Assembly: GCA_963734015.1 (NCBI GenBank)
Contig: CAVTFG010000009.1
Location: 1-33,567 of the forward strand
Reading direction: 5' to 3'
Source: JALZKA01 sp963734015
GTDB taxonomy: Bacteria > Actinomycetota > Thermoleophilia > Solirubrobacterales > 70-9
DNA length: 33,567 nt
This document shows positions 16,264 to 23,026 of this stretch, piece by piece. The notes beneath the pieces were generated by a model that saw only the letters and a list, made by a program, of their open reading frames with translations, was not told where the DNA came from and ran no database searches. The position numbers were made by a program, and so were the translations under genes. Numbering within the stretch: the stretch's first letter is position 1; each line of letters begins with the position of its first letter.

Positions 16264-17652
16264 TTAGCCGCTCGCTGGTTGCGCCGGACGGCTGGACGAC
16301 ACGTAATCGTGGATCCGCTTGTCGAGCGCGAGCTCGGCTTCGAAGTCGGCGTCCTCGCCGTGGCGGTACGCGAGGGTCTTGTCGGCGAGCATCTCGACGA
16401 AGAGCTCGACCAGCCGACCGTCCAGCTGGGTCCCGGAGACCCGGCGCATCTCGTGGATCGCCTCGAATGAGCTCCGCGGCTCGCGGTACGAATCGCGGGC
16501 CGTCATCGCGTCGTAGGCATCGGCGACCGCCAGGACCCGGGCGATCCTGGGGATCTCGTCGCCCTTGAGCCCGCGGGGATAGCCGAGCCCGTCGGGTCGC
16601 TCGTGGTGGGCGAGGATGATGTCGCCCACCGGCGTGTAGCCGTCGATCTGGGAGACGATCCGAGCGCCCTCGTAGGGATGGCGCTTGATCTGCTCCCAGT
16701 CGTCCTCGCTGAGCTGGCCGCGAGCCTTCAGGACTTCGTCGGGGAGGACGAACTTGCCGATGTCGTGGAGCAGGCCGGCGGTGTGCGCCAGCTCCTGGTC
16801 CTCCGGCGAAAGCCCCGCGCGCGCGGCCAGCTCGCGCGAGTACCGCGCCACCGCGGCGCTGTGCCGGGCGGTCATCCGGTCGCGGAGGTCGAGGGTGCGG
16901 AGCAGCGCGCTGAGGAGCGCCACCTGGAACCCGGCGAGCTGCTTCGCGCGCATCTCGAGCTCGTCGGCGCGCTCCTGGGAGAGGAGGAGCTCGCCCACCA
17001 GGAACTGGAAGGTCAGGAGCACGATCGCGAAGAGAATCACGGCCGGCAGGCCCAGGTGGGTGTGCGCCAGCGTGACCGCGAGCGTCAGCAGCCCCGCTGC
17101 GAGCTCCGACGGAAGGATCGGGATTACCCAACGGCGCAGGTGGGCGCTGACCTTCGACCCCTCGAGATAGACGCTGTAAACGGCGATCGAGGCGAGGTTG
17201 ATCGCGAGCGCGGTCGCGAAGAGGCCGAGCACCAGAAGGTAGAAGCTGACGTCGTGCGGCCCGAGTTCGAGGACGTCGATCGCGAAATGGAACAGCGCTC
17301 CGGAGATCAGCGGGAAGGTGGCGTAGACCAGCAGGTTGATCAGCAGGTCCGTCTCGCCGTAGCGGGAGCGGAGCCAGCTGACGAGGATGGTGCTGACGCC
17401 GACCACGACGCCCGGCGCGGCGCCCAGCAGTGCGGTCGCGGTCACGATCGCCAGCAGACTTCCGGAGATCTTGACCCGCCAGGCGGCGGTCTCCACCGCG
17501 CGCAGGTCGCTGATCACCGACAGTGCGATCAGCAGCGCGAGCAGCGGCAGGTCCCAGTTCGCCTCGGGCGCGAGCACGACCGCGGCCAGGAGCGCAGCGG
17601 CCAGGAGCGCGAGCTCGCCCGCGATCACGAGTCGAGTGGGTCGACCGACCAT
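16264..17652 (-). CDS. Membrane HD-GYP domain protein (probable c-di-GMP phosphodiesterase)
   Basis: A 462-residue protein. About seven membrane helices (10-220) form an N-terminal sensor resembling MASE-type integral domains. A short coil follows (LSQERADELEMRAKQ), then a complete HD-GYP domain. Key residues are intact: H264 in TARHSAAVARYS, LLHDIGK with H295-D296, the RHPYEGARIV histidine (H325), HHERPDGLGYP at 349-359 and VADAYDAMTARDSYR at 376-390. It should hydrolyse c-di-GMP at the cytoplasmic membrane. Neighbours include a BldC-like regulator, a MerR regulator and a degenerate GGDEF protein, so this is a second-messenger/regulatory cluster. The ATG at 17652 has only a weak TAGAG-like ribosome site. 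Confidence 0.9.
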   Translation of the reverse strand: MVGRPTRLVIAGELALLAAALLAAVVLAPEANWDLPLLALLIALSVISDLRAVETAAWRVKISGSLLAIVTATALLGAAPGVVVGVSTILVSWLRSRYGETDLLINLLVYATFPLISGALFHFAIDVLELGPHDVSFYLLVLGLFATALAINLASIAVYSVYLEGSKVSAHLRRWVIPILPSELAAGLLTLAVTLAHTHLGLPAVILFAIVLLTFQFLVGELLLSQERADELEMRAKQLAGFQVALLSALLRTLDLRDRMTARHSAAVARYSRELAARAGLSPEDQELAHTAGLLHDIGKFVLPDEVLKARGQLSEDDWEQIKRHPYEGARIVSQIDGYTPVGDIILAHHERPDGLGYPRGLKGDEIPRIARVLAVADAYDAMTARDSYREPRSSFEAIHEMRRVSGTQLDGRLVELFVEMLADKTLAYRHGEDADFEAELALDKRIHDYVSSSRPAQPASG

Positions 17653-17696
17653 CTCTAGCTTGGTGGTGGGGTTGGTGGCGGGGGTTGTCGGTCGGT

Positions 17697-17948
17697 CTAG
17701 TCGCTCAGGGTCGGGACCGAGCCACCACGGCCCAGCCGCGGCACGGGGTGGTCGCCCGCGCCGGTCTCCCGCATCGAGTCGATGAATCGATCGAGGTCGT
17801 CACGCGCGTATCGGCGCTGGCCTCCCGGCGTGCGGTAGGTGGCGACGAGCCCGTCGTTCGACCACTTCCGCAGCGAGGCGGCGCTGACCCCCAGGTATTC
17901 GGCAGCCTGCCCAACGTTCAGCAACCTGGCCGTGGTTTCGATGTCCAT
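17697..17948 (-). CDS. BldC-like MerR-type DNA-binding protein
   Basis: An 83-residue protein consisting mainly of one winged helix-turn-helix: LNVGQAAEYLGVSAASLRKW (10-29), then a wing with TYRTPGGQRRYARDDLDRFI (38-57). The GGxRRY wing and single-domain size match BldC and small MerR/excisionase-like proteins, which bind DNA directly without an effector domain. The start at 17948 is fixed by GGGAGGA six bases upstream; the frame is open to 18128 but those residues do not look like protein. A 203-base gap follows upstream, holding repeated CAGGTA elements and one TTGCAA, so autoregulation is plausible. It is 44 bases upstream of the HD-GYP gene on the same strand, probably one transcript. Confidence 0.82.
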   Translation of the reverse strand: MDIETTARLLNVGQAAEYLGVSAASLRKWSNDGLVATYRTPGGQRRYARDDLDRFIDSMRETGAGDHPVPRLGRGGSVPTLSD

Positions 17949-17954
17949 CTTGCG

Positions 17955-17961
17955 TCCTCCC
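17955..17961 (-). promoter_or_regulatory. Shine-Dalgarno fixing the BldC-like start
   Basis: GGGAGGA on the minus strand, six bases before the ATG at 17948. This is the strongest ribosome site on the minus strand of the signalling block and excludes the longer open frame. Confidence 0.7.
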
Positions 17962-18024
17962 GGTTTCTCGAGACTCGCCGCGAAAAGCGGCAGAAACTTC
18001 AGATCCGCTGCGAAGCCTGCGGAC

Positions 18025-18144
18025 AACCAGGTAGTCGTGCAAGCTCTCCGGGAGGGCGCGACGAGGACATGCGCAACTTCACGGCGCCGAACTTGCAACA
18101 TCTGCACACCCTGAAACCAGGTATGCAATGCCAGAGATCAGGTA
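18025..18144. repeat. Repeated CAGGTA elements upstream of the BldC-like gene
   Basis: AACCAGGTA occurs at 18025-18033 and 18115-18123, and ATCAGGTA at 18137-18144, all in one orientation. A TTGCAA hexamer lies between them at 18093-18098. They could be operator half-sites for the BldC-like or MerR protein. Confidence 0.35.
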
Positions 18145-18151
18145 ATGCGGA

Positions 18152-18973
18152 TCAGCTGGGCAGGCTTGCCAGCAGGCGGCTGGCGGCCTCGCTCGGCCGT
18201 GTGCCGAGCTCCGACATGCCCTCCCGGCCGCCGACAAGGCGCGCGGCGCGGTAGGCGAACGCCTCGGCGCCGCCGGCCCGCAGGGCGCGCCGGAGCGGCT
18301 CGCCCAGCACGTCCAGGCGGGGCGAGGCCCCGCAGAGCACGACGGCCTGCGGCTCGAGCGCGCGAAGCGCCGCCGCGTAGCGGCGTTCGGCGAGGTCGGC
18401 CGAGAGCAGGAGGACGCGCAGGCCGGTCCGGCGCAGGCACAGCTCGAGCGCCTGGGCGTGCACCGCTTCGAGGCCGAGCGGGGGCCCCGAGTCGAGCAGG
18501 AGGACGCCGGCGGGGCGTGATGCGGGCGGCGCCAGGCGCCGTGCGCCGTGCAGCCAGCCGGTCGCCCAGCGGCACGCGTACTCGAGCTCGGCCTCACCGC
18601 CGGTCCGCCGGGCGGCGGTCTCGAGCGCGGGGAGGAGGACCTCCTCGAGCGTGCGTTCGACGGTGCGGACCGCCAGGCTCTCCTCGAGCTCGCGGTCGGC
18701 GGCGGCCTCGTCGAAGCGGTCGAACGCCGAGAGCAGCCGGGCGGGCGACGCCGGTCCGCGGCCGCGGCGCTGAGCGATCTCGACGGCCGATGAGATGTTG
18801 TGCGTCTCGCGCAGCGCGTCGCGCAGGGCCTCGATCTCGTCGAGCTCGTACTGGCGATGGTTCCCGGGCGTCCGCGCGGGCTGCGGGTATCCGAGCCGGC
18901 GCTCCCAGGTGCGCAGCGTGGAGGGGCTGACGCCCAGCATTTCCGCCGCGGCAGCGGTTCGAATCCCCGTCAT
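18152..18973 (-). CDS. MerR-family regulator with degenerate cobalamin-binding-like domain (CarH/LitR-like)
   Basis: A 273-residue regulator. The MerR helix-turn-helix covers about 4-70 (AAAAEMLGVSPSTLRTWERR, then GYPQPARTPGNHRQY). A helical cap (76-145) and a Rossmann-like domain (155-250) follow the CarH/LitR layout: VLLLDSGPPLGLEAVHAQAL, LRRTGLRVLLLSADLAERRY, then PQAVVLCGASPRL. In B12-dependent members the equivalent of SGPPLGL reads GExHxLGL and supplies the cobalamin-ligating histidine; here Glu and His are replaced. The protein therefore probably does not bind B12 in the standard way. The ATG lies inside a long inverted repeat (18973-19040). It may regulate itself or the flanking c-di-GMP genes (inference). 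Confidence 0.85.
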   Translation of the reverse strand: MTGIRTAAAAEMLGVSPSTLRTWERRLGYPQPARTPGNHRQYELDEIEALRDALRETHNISSAVEIAQRRGRGPASPARLLSAFDRFDEAAADRELEESLAVRTVERTLEEVLLPALETAARRTGGEAELEYACRWATGWLHGARRLAPPASRPAGVLLLDSGPPLGLEAVHAQALELCLRRTGLRVLLLSADLAERRYAAALRALEPQAVVLCGASPRLDVLGEPLRRALRAGGAEAFAYRAARLVGGREGMSELGTRPSEAASRLLASLPS

Positions 18974-19040
18974 TGCAAGATCACCGCTGGTTTTTCGCGG
19001 TTTGCGGCGACTTTTTCAAGTGCCGTTATGGATCTTGCAA
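18973..19040. repeat. 10-bp inverted repeat around the MerR gene start
   Basis: TTGCAAGATC (18973-18982) and its exact reverse complement GATCTTGCAA (19031-19040) are 48 bases apart. One arm touches the MerR start codon; the other lies in the last codons of the GGDEF-like gene. The AT-rich centre holds GAAAAAGT on the minus strand. It could be a pair of operator sites, or an RNA stem that masks the MerR start. Confidence 0.5.
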
Positions 19041-19976
19041 CGAAGCTTCCGGCGCGAGAGCTGCGACCTCGCCGTCGGCACGGGCGGCCCAGGCCGCCTG
19101 TTCGGCCGCCTCGAGCAGGTCGTCGGCGGTGGTTCCGTGGGTGGGACATTCGGCGATGCCCGCGGTGATGGACACCCGCGGGCCATGGTCCGACTGTGAG
19201 CCCTCGACGACGTCCGCGATGCGCACGCCGAGCTCGATCAGGTCCCGCGCCTTCCGGCCCGCCGCGAGTACCACGAGTTGCCCCTCGGCGATCCGGAACG
19301 CGCGCTCCTCGCCCGCGAGCTGGCCGCTCACGACCGCGGCGACGGCCGCCATCATGCGCCACGAGGCGTTCTCGCCGTAGCCGGCGCTGATCCGCTCGAC
19401 CCCTTCGATCTCGAAGTGGGCCACGCTGAACGGGGCTCCCGAGCTGCGGTTCTCGGTCAGCAGGATGCGCAGCCACTCGTTCAGCTCGGCCGGGCCCGCA
19501 AGGCCGGTTTCGGGATCGCGCGCCGCCTCGCCCGAGCGTTCCCGCACCAGCGACTCGAGGGCCACCGACTGCACCGCGCCGAAGACCTCGGCCAGGCGCC
19601 CGACAGCGCGGGCGAACTCCCCTCGGTCGCGCTCCGGGATCTCCCGCCCAAGCGCCTGGATCAGCAGCGCCTGCAGGGCCGCGAGCTCGCGGGGCAACCG
19701 CTCCGCACCCCGGGATCCGAGAGCGGCGGCGAACGAGGCCGCGCGCTCGCGGGCGGCCGGAGTGAGCACCAGCTCGCGCGTCGGCCCCGGGTCCGTGAGC
19801 TGGCCCAGGATCTCGGCGATCAGCGGTGGCGCCTCCTGCGCGATCCATCCGACCGGCAGGTCGTTGACGTCGGCGAGCGGGGTCCGCTCGACCACCTCGA
19901 CGAGCCACTCCTTGGCGAGGCCCTCCCAGGCGGCCGGCGACAGTGAGATCTCGGCGGCCGGTGTTGGATCCTGCAC
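19026..19976 (-). CDS. Degenerate GGDEF-domain protein
   Basis: A 316-residue soluble protein. An alpha-helical N-terminal region (about 15-145) precedes a GGDEF-fold domain: RDPETGLAGPAELNEWLR at 153-170 (usually D-x-LTGLxNR), the RIAEGQLVVLAAG strand at 228-240 and the closing VSITAGIAECPTHGTTADDL at 268-287. The catalytic GGDEF is AEGQL here, so diguanylate cyclase activity is very unlikely. It may be a nucleotide sensor or scaffold. The start is a GTG at 19976 with no Shine-Dalgarno; TACGGT lies 10 bases before it. It is divergent from the SpoIIE phosphatase and 52 bases upstream of the MerR gene on the same strand. Confidence 0.82.
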   Translation of the reverse strand: MQDPTPAAEISLSPAAWEGLAKEWLVEVVERTPLADVNDLPVGWIAQEAPPLIAEILGQLTDPGPTRELVLTPAARERAASFAAALGSRGAERLPRELAALQALLIQALGREIPERDRGEFARAVGRLAEVFGAVQSVALESLVRERSGEAARDPETGLAGPAELNEWLRILLTENRSSGAPFSVAHFEIEGVERISAGYGENASWRMMAAVAAVVSGQLAGEERAFRIAEGQLVVLAAGRKARDLIELGVRIADVVEGSQSDHGPRVSITAGIAECPTHGTTADDLLEAAEQAAWAARADGEVAALAPEASLQDP

Positions 19977-20065
19977 GGTGGTGCCAACCGTAGTCCAAGA
20001 GCCGGGCGGATCGGGAAGAACAATTCAGAGGGACGCCGGGTGGCTGATCTACACTCGTTGGCGAG
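19977..20065. promoter_or_regulatory. Divergent promoter region between GGDEF-like and SpoIIE genes
   Basis: Two TANNNT boxes face outwards. On the minus strand TACGGT (19987-19992) ends 10 bases before the GTG at 19976. On the plus strand TACACT (20050-20055) ends 10 bases before the TTG at 20066. Neither start has a Shine-Dalgarno, so near-leaderless transcripts are likely. No clear -35 boxes. Confidence 0.4.
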
Positions 20066-21307
20066 TTGGCTGACGACCAAGGCCTTAGACCGCGCGAGCG
20101 GGACCTGCCGCCCGCCTCATCGGGGACGGACGAAGCCGGGGACCCGGGCGGCGACGCGATCCTTGGCGCCGCCCTCGAGGGCCTGCGCCGCGCGGCCGAG
20201 GAAGTCGAGGTCGAGCGCTCGACCGCGGAGACCCTGCAGCGCAGCCTCCTGCGGCAGCAGCTCCCCGAGCTGCCGGGCCTCCGGCTCGCCGCGCGCTACC
20301 TCCCGGGCAGCGGTGAGGCGCGGATCGGGGGCGACTGGTATGACGCGATCCCGCTGCGCGACGGCCGGCTGGCGTTGGTGATCGGCGACGTGGTGGGCCG
20401 CGGGATCGAAGCGGCCGCCCGCATGGCGCACCTGCAGAGCGCGGTCCGGGCGTACGCCCTGGAAGGGCTGCGGCCGTCCCTCGTGCTCGAGCGCATGAAC
20501 GGGTTCGTCGAAGAGCTCGAGAAGCGCTGCACCGCCACGCTCCTGCTCGCGGTCGTCGACCCCGACGCGGAGACGGTGCGGCTCGCGACCGCCGGCCACC
20601 CGCCGCCGTTGATCGTGAACGGCGACGGGACCCCGAGCTTCGCGGAGGGCCCGCCTGGGAACCCGCTCGGAGCCGCGCACTTCCCGAGTTACGAGGAGAC
20701 GGTGCTCGCGCTGCCGGCGGGCAGCGCGCTGGTTCTCTACACCGACGGCCTGGTCGAGGGCTCCGACCGCTCGCTGGACCAGGGCATGGAAATCCTCAGC
20801 GGGGCGGCCCCGGACCTGCCCGACGATCCGGACGAGGTCTGCAGGCGGCTCCTCGACCGTGCCCTCGAGGACGGCCACGCGCACGACGACGTCGCGCTGT
20901 TGGTCGCCCGACTCGACGCGCCGCCGGCGATCCTCGACCTGATCCTGCGCGCCGAGCCCGGCTCGCTGGTGGCGGTGCGGCGCGCGCTCGGGCGCTGGCT
21001 CCGGGCGAGCGGCGTCGGGGACGCGGACGCGTACGAGATCCAGGTGGCCTGCGGCGAGGCGTGCTCGAACGCCATCACCCACGCCTACCCGCCGGGCGAG
21101 GCGCACTTCGCCGTGCGCGCCAGCCGCGACGGCAACGAGCTTGCGATCGAGGTTTCGGACTTCGGCGCGTGGCGCCCGCCGCGCGGCGGCCAGGGGGGCC
21201 GGGGGCTCGCGCTGATCGAGCAGCTCACGGATTCGCTGGAGATCGATCGCGGGATTGCGGGAACAACGGTCAAGATGCGACGGCGATCGAATGGGGTGCC
21301 TGGGTGA
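20066..21307 (+). CDS. SpoIIE-type PP2C phosphatase fused to an RsbW-like anti-sigma kinase
   Basis: A 413-residue two-domain protein. A short coil (36-65) leads into a SpoIIE/RsbU phosphatase with metal-binding residues in GGDWYD (88-93), GDVVGRG (107-113), LYTDGLVEG (224-232) and HDDVALLV (273-280). The C-terminal third is a GHKL ATPase of the RsbW/HATPase_c_2 type: CGEACSNAITHAY (329-341, N-box), VSDFGAWRPP (363-372) and GGRGLALIEQL (377-387). Phosphatase and kinase thus act on the same STAS antagonist in one chain. The next gene encodes that STAS protein, overlapping by one base. The start is a TTG at 20066 with a TACACT box upstream. No sigma factor is present in the window. Confidence 0.9.
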   Translation: MADDQGLRPRERDLPPASSGTDEAGDPGGDAILGAALEGLRRAAEEVEVERSTAETLQRSLLRQQLPELPGLRLAARYLPGSGEARIGGDWYDAIPLRDGRLALVIGDVVGRGIEAAARMAHLQSAVRAYALEGLRPSLVLERMNGFVEELEKRCTATLLLAVVDPDAETVRLATAGHPPPLIVNGDGTPSFAEGPPGNPLGAAHFPSYEETVLALPAGSALVLYTDGLVEGSDRSLDQGMEILSGAAPDLPDDPDEVCRRLLDRALEDGHAHDDVALLVARLDAPPAILDLILRAEPGSLVAVRRALGRWLRASGVGDADAYEIQVACGEACSNAITHAYPPGEAHFAVRASRDGNELAIEVSDFGAWRPPRGGQGGRGLALIEQLTDSLEIDRGIAGTTVKMRRRSNGVPG

Positions 21308-21675
21308 TGCGAGACCGGTTGGCGGAAGTTCGCTTCGAAGAGGTTGGGGTCGACACCGTGATCGCGGCCGTGACCGGCGAGATCGACGGATCGAACGCGG
21401 GCGAGGTGCAGCGCGCGGTGGCCGAGCACGTGCCGACCACGGCGCGATCGCTCGTCATCGACCTCAGCCAGACCGCGTACATCGACAGCACCGGGGTCGA
21501 GCTCCTGTTCGAGCTGGCGCGCCGGCTCTCGTCCCGCCGCCAGGCGTTCAGCGTGGTCGTGCCGCACGGTTCCGGCGTGCGGCGGGTCCTGGAGCTCTGC
21601 GACATCGCGAGCGTGGGTGCGCTCGTGGCGACCCGCGACGAGGCGCTCGCCGCCGACGGTTCGGCTCAGGCCTAG
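21307..21675 (+). CDS. STAS-domain anti-sigma factor antagonist (RsbV/SpoIIAA-like)
   Basis: A 122-residue single STAS domain. It has the expected VTGEIDGSNAGEV (22-34), LVIDLSQTAYIDSTGVELLF (49-68) with the phosphorylatable serine S61 in DSTG, and GSGVRRVLELCDI (88-100). In partner switching the unphosphorylated form binds the anti-sigma kinase and frees a sigma factor. Its kinase and phosphatase are most likely the two halves of the protein encoded just upstream, whose TGA overlaps this ATG (TGATG). A GTG three bases earlier is an alternative start. Its target sigma factor is not visible here. Confidence 0.9.
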   Translation: MRDRLAEVRFEEVGVDTVIAAVTGEIDGSNAGEVQRAVAEHVPTTARSLVIDLSQTAYIDSTGVELLFELARRLSSRRQAFSVVVPHGSGVRRVLELCDIASVGALVATRDEALAADGSAQA

Positions 21676-21682
21676 GTCGCCG

Positions 21683-22471
21683 CTACGGGGTCTCGAGGGT
21701 GCCGGTCCACGAGGCCCGGAACCGTTGCAGCGCGGAACGCAGCGCCGGCGTGAGGTCGCCGCCGCCGGCGAGGATGTCCGCCACACGGTTTCCGAAGGCC
21801 TCGAGCAGGAGGAGCTCGCGCCGGCTCGTCGGCCGGGACGATCGGACCTCGAGGCAGAGGATCCCGGTCAGGCGGCCACCGCTGACCATCGGCGTCACCA
21901 GCATCGGTGCGGCGACCGAGCCCTCGTCGTGCTTCGGGGCCGATACGAGCCGTGCCCGGCGTTCGAGGGCGACGCGGCCGATGCTGCCCTCGCCCAGCGT
22001 GAGCTCGTGGGCGGGAGTCGGGGTGGGCGTATGGGCACTCGATGCGTGCGCGGCCAGCTGGAGGGCAAGGCCCCCCTCCTGTGCGAAGTAGACGGTTGCG
22101 GCGTTTACGTCGGCGAGCGCAGCGACGCCCGAGAGCAGGGCGGTGAGCGTTGCGCTGGACGTCGCGGTGGGCGGTGCGGGCTGCGCCGGGGCGGCAGCCG
22201 GCGGCTCCGCGGGCCGGGCGTCCCCGATCTGCCCGTCCTCGAGCGCCAGCGCGACGGCCTGCGAGCGCGTGGACGCACCCAGCTTGTCCATCGCGTTGCG
22301 GACGTGCGTGCGGACCGTCTCGGGCGAGAGGACGAGGCGCTCGGCGATCGCCGCTCCGCTGAGGCCTTCGGCCAGCATGCCGAGGACCTCACGCTCGCGC
22401 GCGCTCAGCGGCCGCGACCCTGATCCGGTCGCCCGGCGCTTGGATGCTCCTCTCAGGTCCGAACCGGCCAT
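21683..22471 (-). CDS. LuxR-type regulator with C-terminal GAF domain
   Basis: A 262-residue regulator with an unusual order. The LuxR helix-turn-helix is N-terminal (LSAREREVLGMLAEGLSGAA at 22-41, LSPETVRTHVRNAMDKLGAS at 48-67). A proline/alanine linker (88-103) and a GAF-like domain (about 108-250, with VYFAQEGG, GEGSIGRVALERRARLV, TPMVSGGRLTGILCLEVRS) follow. The GAF domain would sense a small ligand or a partner. The helix-turn-helix is closely similar to that of the PAS-LuxR protein at 24431. The ATG at 22471 faces away from the LPFTG operon across a 213-base gap, so it may regulate that operon (inference). It converges on the STAS gene. Confidence 0.85.
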   Translation of the reverse strand: MAGSDLRGASKRRATGSGSRPLSAREREVLGMLAEGLSGAAIAERLVLSPETVRTHVRNAMDKLGASTRSQAVALALEDGQIGDARPAEPPAAAPAQPAPPTATSSATLTALLSGVAALADVNAATVYFAQEGGLALQLAAHASSAHTPTPTPAHELTLGEGSIGRVALERRARLVSAPKHDEGSVAAPMLVTPMVSGGRLTGILCLEVRSSRPTSRRELLLLEAFGNRVADILAGGGDLTPALRSALQRFRASWTGTLETP

Positions 22472-22532
22472 TTCCCAGATTTCCCCCCGACCCCTTTCCC
22501 AAGGTCACGCTGTGGGCGAGACTAGCAAGTCC

Positions 22533-22672
22533 CCGATATGAGGTATCGGCGTACCCGGTTCCTGCGTAGAGCGCTGCAATTTGCGCTTGCAAAAGCGGAA
22601 TTCGGACCCCATCCTGCGATTACACGTTTTCTTTGGCCGGTTGCTCTGCCGGCCGCCCCGTGGCGACACGGG
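22533..22672 (+). other. Structured leader: three hairpins before the LPFTG gene
   Basis: CCGATA/TATCGG with a 5-base loop (22533-22549); GGCCGG/CCGGCC with an 8-base loop (22635-22654); CCCGTG/CACGGG closed by the GNRA tetraloop GCGA (22657-22672). The last lies 6 bases before a GAGGGGG ribosome site (22678-22684) that abuts the ATG at 22685. The segment between holds CTTGCAAAAGCGG. It may be a regulatory 5' leader, but I cannot match it to a known riboswitch. Confidence 0.4.
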
Positions 22673-22684
22673 TGTACGAGGGGG

Positions 22685-23026
22685 ATGATCGCAATCGACA
22701 CCCAGAACTCACGCATCGGATTCGGGTCCGGAATCTGCGGCTTGGCCGCGCTTCTGTTCGTGGGGCTGGCGCTTCTGCTTCCCGCAGCGGCGAGCGCACA
22801 GGACTGCGCCGGGCCGACGGGTGATCAGTACTGCCCGAACACCCAGGTGCTCACCGGAAGCGGCTCCGGCTCCGGCGGCGATCCGCAGGATCCGAGCGCC
22901 ACCGCCTCGGGCGGACTGCCGTTCACCGGCTTCGACATCGCCCTGAGCCTGGCTGCAGGCGCCGGACTGCTCGGCGCGGGCCTCGCCCTGCGCCGTGCGA
23001 ACCGCGCCCGGGACATCGCCGGATGA
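22685..23026 (+). CDS. LPFTG-anchored surface microprotein with GPTGDQY motif
   Basis: A 113-residue exported protein. The signal peptide ends near AAASA (34-38). The mature part is only about 43 residues, low-complexity and Gly/Ser/Pro-rich. It starts with CAGPTGDQYCPN (41-52), whose two cysteines could pair. The sorting signal GGLPFTGFD (76-84) is followed by a membrane helix (85-102) and a basic tail (RRANRARD). A sortase would cut after Thr81. The second LPFTG protein (32310) shares PTGDQY and GGLPFTGFD. The stop overlaps the start of the sugar transferase (ATGA), so the two are co-translated. I do not recognise a named family. The ribosome site abuts the ATG, which makes the exact start a little uncertain. 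Confidence 0.82.
   Translation: MIAIDTQNSRIGFGSGICGLAALLFVGLALLLPAAASAQDCAGPTGDQYCPNTQVLTGSGSGSGGDPQDPSATASGGLPFTGFDIALSLAAGAGLLGAGLALRRANRARDIAG

Noticed and set aside
18152..18973. Functional B12 photoreceptor (CarH)
   Set aside because: The ligating histidine motif is replaced, so I call only a degenerate domain.
22533..22684. A c-di-GMP (GEMM) or c-di-AMP (ydaO) riboswitch before the LPFTG gene
   Set aside because: The conserved core sequences that I know for these classes are not present. I keep only a generic structured leader.
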